DNA from: Elusimicrobia bacterium CG03_land_8_20_14_0_80_50_18
GTDB lineage: Bacteria > CG03
Direction of reading: 5' to 3'
NCBI GenBank assembly: GCA_002780705.1
Contig: PEUP01000076.1
Location: forward strand, 1-11,854
DNA: 11,854 nt
The notes under the pieces are model-generated. The model made no database searches and was not told the DNA's origin. It was given only the letters and a program-made list of their open reading frames with translations. Both the position numbers and the translations under genes were made by a program. Shown piece by piece: positions 1-5,486 of this stretch. Each line of letters starts with the position of its first letter. Position 1 is the stretch's first letter.

Positions 1-56
1 GCAAAAAGAAAAGACGGCGTCAGAATTATCAAGGCCGCGAAAAACTTTTTCATCAT
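1..56 (-). CDS. Exported protein of unknown function, 5' end only (signal peptide)
   Basis: Only the first 18 or so codons are in the window; the rest runs off the left edge. On the minus strand, two consecutive ATG codons (bases 54-56 and 51-53) are followed by Lys-Lys and then a hydrophobic stretch (FFAALIILTPSFLF) ending in a small residue. This is a textbook signal peptide: basic n-region, hydrophobic core and an approach to a cleavage site. The product is therefore probably secreted, periplasmic or outer-membrane; its mature part and function cannot be seen. It starts 48 bases after the stop of the HD-domain gene and has its own candidate promoter, with no Shine-Dalgarno sequence before either ATG. 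A chance open stretch is possible at this length, but start context, promoter and signal-peptide pattern agree. Confidence 0.6.
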   Translation of the reverse strand, partial: MMKKFFAALIILTPSFLF

Positions 57-61
57 GGCGC

Positions 62-91
62 ATTTTCGCAAATTTGTGCGTGTTTTGTCAA
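62..91 (-). promoter_or_regulatory. Candidate sigma70 promoter of the exported-protein gene
   Basis: Reading the minus strand, a perfect -35 box TTGACA (86-91) is followed after 18 bases by GAAAAT (62-67, 4 of 6 matches to TATAAT), preceded by a TGC extended -10 element. The first ATG begins 5 bases after the -10 box and the second 8 bases after it, so transcription would begin about at the start codon. The mRNA would be essentially leaderless. The whole promoter lies between the HD gene stop and this start. Confidence 0.5.
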
Positions 92-103
92 TTGCTTTCA
101 TGC

Positions 104-1582
104 TCAGACATTCGTTATCTCGGTCTTTTCCTTTTTTTCATTCCAACGAGCCGGGCCCAGGGGAAGAGACATTTGCGCTTCGGCTATATCAGGACCGTTA
201 TCGGATTCGGCCTTGATAACGGCCTGCACCCTCCGGCTGTATTTGGAGGGAACAAAGACCTGCCAGAGAAGAAACTTAACAGGAATATCCTGCAGAACCT
301 TATTCATTTCCTCGCCCAGAATGGTGTCGTTTCCGGAATCGTAAAGGCTGATGGATTTCAGGTTGTCCTCTTTCTTAAGGATAAACTTGTCGTTAAATCT
401 CACAAACACATTTTGCAGCCGTATGTCCAGCGTGTCTATGTTCACCGACACAGGGCACTTGATGTTGTAATGCTGGCGGAAATTATTAACTATCTTCTCC
501 TCTGTCAGAAGCTCTTCCTTGCGCACAAATGTGAAATAGGATTTCTGCCCTGATAACACCAGCTTGTCCGGGGTATCGCGCATCACGGCTATCTTTTCCC
601 ACTGCTTCCCGAGTTCTTTTTTCTGCCCCGTCTCCGTTCTTGACCAGAGTGTGAGCATTGAAGTCAGCGAAAAATCATCAACAAAAAAATATTTTTTGAT
701 GTTCTCATAGGGATTGCCTATTTTCATCATCTTGATTATATCGGGGAGAAGCCTGCCCAGGGCGCTTTGAAAGAGCTCTTTCTTCTCATTGAAATATATG
801 TGACAGAACATGGACATCCTGGTGCTGAGAAAACTCTTCAGCGCGGGGATGGCGTCTTTGTCCATTGAAAAACCGGAAGAAGTGATGGTGGCGCTGCCGA
901 GCAGCCGTTTTATATCTATGTCGCCGAACTCCGTGGTGCCGCAGTAATATTTGTCCCTCAGAAGAAAGTCAATGATATCAACGCTGTAAATACCCATCAT
1001 TATCTTGCAGAATATCTGTTCCCACAATTCATAGCCGGAGAAATCCGCGGGCGTTTTTATAAATTTTATGACATCCTCAATTTTAATTTTCTGCGAAAAA
1101 TAACCGTGCGGCGAAAAATCTATTTTCTCTATGAGCTGCGCCAGATTTTCCCTTATCACCTTCGCGGATATGTCCTCATGCGTCTTGCCGTACAATTTCC
1201 ATGTGTAGACCTCGTCCATGAGATGCCCGAAGGGGCCGTGACCCACATCGTGCAGCAGACCGGCCAGGCGGAAAAGCTCCTCAACATAATTTTTTTCAGG
1301 CGGTATGTATTCGCCCGGGAAAGCTTTCTTAAAACTGTCATAGAGCCTGTAAGCCATATTCCCCGCCAGATGCATGGCGCCCAGAGAATGCTGAAAGCGC
1401 GTGTGGGTGGCGCAGGGATAAACCATCCACGCGGCCTGAAGCTGGTTGATCCTTCTCAGCCGCTGAAGCCAGGGTGAATCTATAACAGCTTTCTCTGACA
1501 TGTCGCCGTCTTTCTGCGGCAGCGTGAAGTAAATGTAATCGTGTATCACATCTCTGAGGCAGGCTGTCTTGATCTCGTTCAT
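104..1582 (-). CDS. HD-domain phosphohydrolase, SAMHD1/dGTPase-like
   Basis: A 492-residue member of the large HD-superfamily phosphohydrolase group that includes dGTPases and SAMHD1 (the COG1078 type). The metal-binding set appears complete: TRFQHSLG (His65), LLHDVGHGPFGH (His111-Asp112, then His115 and His120), a later His-Glu (135-136), and YSVDIIDFLLRD (Asp202), matching the spacing of H, HD and D in SAMHD1. Family members hydrolyse dNTPs to deoxynucleoside and triphosphate, or act on other nucleotides; the substrate here is unknown. Residues 1-220 hold the catalytic core; the C-terminal half has no motif I recognise, and the last 40 residues look disordered. The start is the ATG 7 bases after a good -10 box, with no ribosome binding site, so translation is probably leaderless. 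It follows the DUF192 gene by 61 bases. Sampled stretches are AT-richer than the upstream operon. Confidence 0.85.
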   Translation of the reverse strand: MNEIKTACLRDVIHDYIYFTLPQKDGDMSEKAVIDSPWLQRLRRINQLQAAWMVYPCATHTRFQHSLGAMHLAGNMAYRLYDSFKKAFPGEYIPPEKNYVEELFRLAGLLHDVGHGPFGHLMDEVYTWKLYGKTHEDISAKVIRENLAQLIEKIDFSPHGYFSQKIKIEDVIKFIKTPADFSGYELWEQIFCKIMMGIYSVDIIDFLLRDKYYCGTTEFGDIDIKRLLGSATITSSGFSMDKDAIPALKSFLSTRMSMFCHIYFNEKKELFQSALGRLLPDIIKMMKIGNPYENIKKYFFVDDFSLTSMLTLWSRTETGQKKELGKQWEKIAVMRDTPDKLVLSGQKSYFTFVRKEELLTEEKIVNNFRQHYNIKCPVSVNIDTLDIRLQNVFVRFNDKFILKKEDNLKSISLYDSGNDTILGEEMNKVLQDIPVKFLLWQVFVPSKYSRRVQAVIKAESDNGPDIAEAQMSLPLGPARWNEKKEKTEITNV

Positions 1583-1589
1583 GTTGTTT

Positions 1590-1619
1590 ATTATGACAAA
1601 TTAGCGGCCATCCTATCAA
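1590..1619 (-). promoter_or_regulatory. Candidate extended -10 promoter of the HD-domain gene
   Basis: On the minus strand, TTGATA (1614-1619, one mismatch to TTGACA) is separated by 18 bases from CATAAT (1590-1595, one mismatch to TATAAT), with a TGT extended -10 directly in front. The ATG of the HD gene starts 7 bases after the -10 box, where transcription normally begins. This is the strongest promoter match in the window after the ATPase one. Confidence 0.6.
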
Positions 1620-1643
1620 GCCAAACAACGCCCCTTAAGCAAG

Positions 1644-2018
1644 CTATTGAATCTTGATGCTGTGGCCCTGAGGCAAGGAAGGAAGCGCGCCGGAGGCGGT
1701 CTCAAGCACGGCGTCTGTCCCGCCCGGCGCTAATGCCATGCGCCAGGGTTTTACATTGCGCGCCGCGCGCAGAATTTCGTAAACGGGGACTGTCCCCGTT
1801 ACGCCCCTCCGCGCCTTGAGAAAAAAAACATCTATGGGGAATTTCATGAAAAACATGTGTATTGACGAGCAGGGCGAAATAAGAAGGCCATAATCTTTTT
1901 CTATACCCGCCCTTCCCAGCAGGCCCTTGAGACGCGCGGCGAATGTGTCCGCTATCTCAACTTTGTTTAAAAGGCATTCGCCCTCACTGTTGTAAAGGCG
2001 ACCTGTGCGGAGCATCAT
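1644..2018 (-). CDS. DUF192 family protein
   Basis: A 124-residue DUF192 protein. The family signature is visible: a run of small residues then IHMFFMKFPIDVFFL (about 53-67), followed by VKPWRMALAPGGTDAVLE (89-106), the usual KPW and PGA-like segment. DUF192 proteins are small beta-rich proteins, often exported, with no settled biochemical role. No signal peptide is visible here, so this one may be cytoplasmic. The start ATG overlaps the aspS stop by 4 bases (ATGA), and a second ATG follows at once, so the start could be one codon later. It is the last gene of the uppP-to-DUF192 block. Oddly, residues 73-80 (VTGTVPVY), in the beta-hairpin between the two signature segments, are encoded by a nearly perfect palindrome that looks like an inserted repeat. 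Confidence 0.8.
   Translation of the reverse strand: MMLRTGRLYNSEGECLLNKVEIADTFAARLKGLLGRAGIEKDYGLLISPCSSIHMFFMKFPIDVFFLKARRGVTGTVPVYEILRAARNVKPWRMALAPGGTDAVLETASGALPSLPQGHSIKIQ
1782..1800. repeat. Perfect 19-base palindrome inside the DUF192 gene
   Basis: Arms AACGGGGAC (1782-1790) and GTCCCCGTT (1792-1800) are exact inverted copies around one central base. With one bulged base the pairing extends two further pairs on the outside. It is read through in frame as part of DUF192 residues 73-80. The GGGGACNGTCCCC core resembles REP-like palindromes scattered in many environmental bacterial genomes. It is not at an operon end and has no T-run, so it is not a terminator. Confidence 0.8.
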
Positions 2019-3733
2019 TCATCCGCCGTCTTCAGTCCGAGTTCGCGGAGCTGACGCTTCGAGACAACATCAGGCGCGTGCGTCAGCGGACAAAAGGCGT
2101 TCTGAGTTTTGGGAAACGCGATAACATCTTTTATGGAGTCCAGGCCAAGGAGTTTCACCGCCAGCCGCTCCATGCCGAAAGCGAAACCGCCGTGCGGGGG
2201 GCATCCGTAGGAAAGAGCGTCAAGCAGAAAACCGAATTTTTCGCGGTATTCATTCCCGCTTATCCCCATCAGCTCAAACACTCTTATCTGTTCTCTGGCT
2301 TTGTGAATCCTGATTGAACCGCCGCCGATCTCCTCTCCGTTTATGACAAGATCATAGGAATGGGATTTAAGAGAGGCCGCCTCATCGGAGAATATATCTC
2401 CTATCGGAGCCGTAAAAGGATGATGCACCGCCTGCAGCCTGCCCTCGGAATTTTTTTCAAAAAGCGGGGCCTCCACGACCCAGACAGGAAAAAATCCCTC
2501 CTTTTTCAGCCCTCTCCTCAGCGCGAGGATCTTTCTCAATTCGCCCATCAGAGCGAAAGAATCCCCCGTGCTGCCGGCGAATATCACCCCGTCGCCCGGA
2601 AATTTTTCCTTTAGGGCGTTTTTTTCATCATCGCTGAAAAGTTTGGCCACCGGGCATTTAAGTTCCTCACCGCCCTTTTTAATCCAGACCAGCCCTCCGG
2701 CGCCGAGTTTTTTGGCGTCTTCCACCGCGTCATCCAGCTCTTTTCTGGAAAAATCGCCACGGCAGAGAAAGGCAGCTATTTTATTGCCCTTCTCCACTGA
2801 TGAACTGAAGACCTTGAATTCGCTCTTTCTGAAAATTTCCGTTATATCCGCCAGCAAACCTGTATCCAGGCTCATGTCGGGTTTATCAGAGCCGTAGGAT
2901 GCCATGGCCTCTTCATATTTCATCAGAACCGCCGGCGGCAGTTTGTGCTCAAAGGCCGTAAAGATCTTCTCCACGAGATTCCAGACGGTTTCCATTATAT
3001 CGGAGGATGCCGCGAAAGACATCTCCATGTCTATCTGCGTGAATTCCGGCTGTCTGTCCGACCTAAGATCCTCGTCTCTGAAGCATCTTGTTATCTGATA
3101 ATAGCGCTCCACGCCCGATGCCATGAGCAGCTGTTTGAAAAGCTGCGGCGACTGCGGCAGAGCGAAAAAAGATCCGGGCTTTGTGCGCGAGGGGACAAGA
3201 TAATCCCGGGCGCCTTCAGGCGTGGATTTTGTCAGCATGGGCGTGGGCACATCCCAGAAACCCAACTGTGAAAAATATTCTCTCGTTATCCTCATCAGCC
3301 TGTCCACCGCCTCAAGGTTCCTCATCATATCGGGGCTCCTGAGATCCAGAAATCTGTATTTCAGGGCGGCCTCATCCCCCACTTTCTCTCCGGGATAAAA
3401 AGGGAGAGGCAGCGCCCCGTTGAGGATTTCAAAAGAGCTCACCTTCAATTCCACTTCTCCCGTGGGAATCTTTTTATTCACGGAATCTTCCGGCCTTCTG
3501 GCCACTGACCCCCTCACCCTCACGACGAATTCCGCGCGCAGGGCTGCCGCATCGCCGCCGCAGCCGCTGTCTTTGCCGGAAGAATCAAAAACCAGTTGTA
3601 TTTTACCCGAGCGGTTCCGGAGATCAGCGAACATTACGCCGCCGTGGTCCCTGATTGAATCTATCCAGCCGGAAAGCTCTATATCCCTGTTCTCATAGCC
3701 GGCATTGATGGAATTGATTGAAAGAGCTTCCAT
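2015..3733 (-). CDS. aspS: Aspartyl-tRNA synthetase (probably non-discriminating, Asp/Asn)
   Basis: A 572-residue class II aminoacyl-tRNA synthetase of the bacterial type, attaching aspartate to tRNA-Asp. The OB-fold anticodon domain covers about 15-105. The catalytic core includes the QSPQ loop (194-197), motif 2 with RCFRDEDLR and QPEFTQIDMEMSF (216-240), and motif 3 with FGMERL (519-524). The bacterial GAD insertion lies at about 285-415. His30 in RDHGGV aligns with the His found in non-discriminating AspRS such as that of Pseudomonas aeruginosa, where the E. coli enzyme has Leu; position 83 is Asp instead of the E. coli Lys. The enzyme may therefore also charge tRNA-Asn, which would need GatCAB amidotransferase. 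The ATG lies 3 bases after the pgpA stop with no Shine-Dalgarno sequence, so translation is probably coupled. Confidence 0.96.
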   Translation of the reverse strand: MEALSINSINAGYENRDIELSGWIDSIRDHGGVMFADLRNRSGKIQLVFDSSGKDSGCGGDAAALRAEFVVRVRGSVARRPEDSVNKKIPTGEVELKVSSFEILNGALPLPFYPGEKVGDEAALKYRFLDLRSPDMMRNLEAVDRLMRITREYFSQLGFWDVPTPMLTKSTPEGARDYLVPSRTKPGSFFALPQSPQLFKQLLMASGVERYYQITRCFRDEDLRSDRQPEFTQIDMEMSFAASSDIMETVWNLVEKIFTAFEHKLPPAVLMKYEEAMASYGSDKPDMSLDTGLLADITEIFRKSEFKVFSSSVEKGNKIAAFLCRGDFSRKELDDAVEDAKKLGAGGLVWIKKGGEELKCPVAKLFSDDEKNALKEKFPGDGVIFAGSTGDSFALMGELRKILALRRGLKKEGFFPVWVVEAPLFEKNSEGRLQAVHHPFTAPIGDIFSDEAASLKSHSYDLVINGEEIGGGSIRIHKAREQIRVFELMGISGNEYREKFGFLLDALSYGCPPHGGFAFGMERLAVKLLGLDSIKDVIAFPKTQNAFCPLTHAPDVVSKRQLRELGLKTADE

Positions 3734-3736
3734 GAT

Positions 3737-4198
3737 TTAAAAAAAGCGTAAGACAACGATCTGCATTATTATGTTTGTGAACACGCCGGCGACAAGGTCA
3801 TCGCCAATTATTCCCCAACCGCCGGAGAGATTCTCGGCCATGCGCACCGGGCCGGGCTTGAGGCCGTCAAAAATCCGGAACAGTATAAACGTCAAAAATA
3901 TCATCCAGAAAGTCTTAGGAAGAAAAGCCACGGCGACGAGAAAGCCCATAATCTCGTCTATGACTATGCGCGGGCAGTCTTTCTGAGCAAATATTTCCTC
4001 GGCTTTACCCGCGACATAAACGCCCATTGTCAGGCCCACCAGCAGAAGCATCCAGAATGCGTTAGGATGGAACCTTGAATCGGGCCACAGCACAAAAATA
4101 ACAACACCCGCGAGCGTGCCTATCGTGCCTTCCCCCGGATGCGGCGCGTAAGATGAAACACCGAAACCTGTCGCCAGAAATTTAATCACTTTATTCAT
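3737..4198 (-). CDS. pgpA: Phosphatidylglycerophosphatase A
   Basis: A 153-residue integral membrane phosphatase that removes phosphate from phosphatidylglycerol phosphate to give phosphatidylglycerol. PgpA family motifs are in order: PGEGTIGTLAG (21-31), DCPRIVIDEIMGF (74-86), FDGLKPGPVR (110-119) and GGWGIIGDDLVAG (126-138), with the conserved acidic residues Asp81, Glu82, Asp133 and Asp134. Hydrophobic segments at about 45-62, 84-108 and 136-150 fit a small polytopic protein. An in-frame TTG seven codons upstream would overlap the pgsA stop (TTGA), but the chosen ATG has a strong Shine-Dalgarno sequence 7 bases before it, and the protein from there matches the usual family N-terminus. It sits directly after pgsA, which makes its substrate. 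Confidence 0.93.
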   Translation of the reverse strand: MNKVIKFLATGFGVSSYAPHPGEGTIGTLAGVVIFVLWPDSRFHPNAFWMLLLVGLTMGVYVAGKAEEIFAQKDCPRIVIDEIMGFLVAVAFLPKTFWMIFLTFILFRIFDGLKPGPVRMAENLSGGWGIIGDDLVAGVFTNIIMQIVVLRFF

Positions 4199-4201
4199 AA
4201 T

Positions 4202-4209
4202 CCCTCTCC
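4202..4209 (-). promoter_or_regulatory. Ribosome binding site that decides the pgpA start
   Basis: GGAGAGGG on the minus strand ends a few bases before the ATG at 4196-4198; the GGAG core is 7 bases from it. This supports that ATG over the upstream in-frame TTG at 4217-4219. Confidence 0.75.
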
Positions 4210-4215
4210 GTTTAT

Positions 4216-4800
4216 TCAAATTGTGTCTCCAAAAAGATAAAAATATTCTTTGATGTACCTGACACCGCTGTAGATGGTGGAAGCCACGGCAAAGAGCATC
4301 AGATACATGGGCAGGTCGTAAATAAAATCAAAGTGGCTGTAATAGAAACTCCATTTTACCGAGGCGCTCCGGAGCATTATTATCAGAAGCGTCGCGATCA
4401 CCGCTGTCAGTTGCACCGTGGTCTTCACCTTGCCGGACAGCAGCGCGGGAATGGATATTTTCCGCCGGGCCGCCAGCACTCTCAAACCGGAGATGATGAA
4501 TTCCCTTGATATGATCGTCACAACCATCCACCAGTGCACATGGAGCCATGCGACGGTCGTGAAATAAACCAGCGCCGATGTCACAAGGAGTTTGTCGGCG
4601 AGGGGATCCATAAATTCCCCCAGCACCGTCACCTCTTTTCTGCGCCGCGCCACAATTCCGTCCACACAGTCCGTTGAAGCGAGGAACACGAATATGAAAG
4701 TCGCGGCCGTGTAATTCCAGAAACCTCCGAGGCTTACCATGACCACAAAAAACGGTATCCCCGTCATGCGCAGAAAAGTTATTTTGTTGGCAAGCGTCAT
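4216..4800 (-). CDS. pgsA: CDP-diacylglycerol--glycerol-3-phosphate 3-phosphatidyltransferase
   Basis: A 194-residue membrane enzyme that joins CDP-diacylglycerol and glycerol 3-phosphate to form phosphatidylglycerol phosphate, the committed step towards phosphatidylglycerol. The CDP-alcohol phosphatidyltransferase motif is complete: Asp44, Asp47-Gly48, Ala51-Arg52, Gly61, Asp65 and Asp69 with the standard spacing. The N-terminal ANKITFLRMTGIP is typical of PgsA rather than of phosphatidylserine synthase. Hydrophobic segments lie at about 13-42, 70-105, 127-143 and 163-180. The ATG overlaps the stop of the lolA-like gene by 4 bases (ATGA). PgpA, encoded directly downstream, takes the product to phosphatidylglycerol, so the two form a pathway pair. 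Confidence 0.94.
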   Translation of the reverse strand: MTLANKITFLRMTGIPFFVVMVSLGGFWNYTAATFIFVFLASTDCVDGIVARRRKEVTVLGEFMDPLADKLLVTSALVYFTTVAWLHVHWWMVVTIISREFIISGLRVLAARRKISIPALLSGKVKTTVQLTAVIATLLIIMLRSASVKWSFYYSHFDFIYDLPMYLMLFAVASTIYSGVRYIKEYFYLFGDTI

Positions 4801-5486
4801 TTTCTCATATCTATTATTTTCGCTCCGCGCGGAAAATCAAAAATCCCGGGGGCGATTGGCACATCCTTCTTCCACGATTTTATTTCCGTGAATGTTGTCA
4901 TCACGGCATTTTCAACCCTCACGGATTTTAGCATTTTTTCCTTTCTGTCGTATATGGCTTCTATTTCATCACCGTCCCTGTCCGCGCGGAAAATGAGAAG
5001 CGCCGGATCCGCGTCCTCCCCGCGCGGGGCATCGGAGCTCTCATAAAAGCCTCCGGGAATATCAAAATACATCAGAAGAGGATTGCCGCCGGACCATTCA
5101 TCAACATATATCTCCTTGTACTTCTTCACCAGATGTTTTCTTGAATCAGCGTCGAGCTGCAGCACCTCGGAGGGCATTTCGGCCCGGAACAAAAGCGGGT
5201 CCTTCCTGTAGTATATCTTCCCCTCAGTGATAAAAGATTTTTCCGAATCTTTTATCTCCATCGTTTTCTCAAAAGACACTTCTATCGTTGAGGCGCTCTC
5301 TATCTCCGCGCGCAGTTCCGCGGCTGAAAGTGCGCCAAGGCGTTGCTGCCGAGCGTGGCCGGGGCGTGCCGGATCCGAAATCCCCGCCGGCGTAGCCGTA
5401 GAAACGGCCATCTGCTTTAGCGGCCCCGAAGGCATTTCAGCAAAAACAGGGGACAGCGCAAGACAGAGGAGCAACACCTTCTTCAC
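4797..5486 (-). CDS. lolA: LolA-like outer-membrane lipoprotein carrier protein
   Basis: A 229-residue exported protein resembling LolA, which ferries lipoproteins through the periplasm from LolCDE to the outer membrane. Residues 1-16 (MKKVLLLCLALSPVFA) are a clear signal peptide. The LolA-like domain runs from about 55 to the end: STIEVSFEKTMEI, then EGKIYYRKDPLLFRAEM (89-104), and a C-terminal GIFDFPRGAKIIDM matching the family ending. The start is a GTG whose GTGA overlaps the ftsK stop; a GAGG 8 bases upstream supports it. An extra 36-residue Ala/Pro/Gly-rich segment (17-52) lies between signal peptide and domain, which is unusual for LolA. The position after ftsK is a known neighbourhood of lolA in other bacteria. 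A more distant LolA-fold relative is possible, so the symbol is tentative. Confidence 0.78.
   Translation of the reverse strand: MKKVLLLCLALSPVFAEMPSGPLKQMAVSTATPAGISDPARPGHARQQRLGALSAAELRAEIESASTIEVSFEKTMEIKDSEKSFITEGKIYYRKDPLLFRAEMPSEVLQLDADSRKHLVKKYKEIYVDEWSGGNPLLMYFDIPGGFYESSDAPRGEDADPALLIFRADRDGDEIEAIYDRKEKMLKSVRVENAVMTTFTEIKSWKKDVPIAPGIFDFPRGAKIIDMRK
5331..5438 (-). other. GC-rich, hairpin-bearing insert-like segment in the lolA-like gene
   Basis: This stretch encodes residues 17-52 of the LolA-like protein and is richer in GC than the domain that follows. It contains two short perfect dyads, CGGC-GTA-GCCG (5388-5398) and CGCC-AA-GGCG (5333-5342), written on the plus strand. It stays in frame. 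The protein it encodes is low in complexity and not part of the LolA fold. Confidence 0.4.

Noticed and set aside
74..553. Plus-strand open frame of 159 codons at the left edge
   Set aside because: Antisense to the 3' end of the HD-domain gene and overlapping the exported-protein promoter; no motif or ribosome binding site.
4199..4219. TTG start for pgpA overlapping the pgsA stop
   Set aside because: A strong Shine-Dalgarno sequence lies inside this extension at the right distance from the downstream ATG, and the extra residues are not typical of PgpA.
4347..4357. Third copy of part of the ATPase-flanking repeat, inside pgsA
   Set aside because: It is within conserved coding sequence and only 11 bases long; treated as chance, and as a warning about the weight of the flanking pair.
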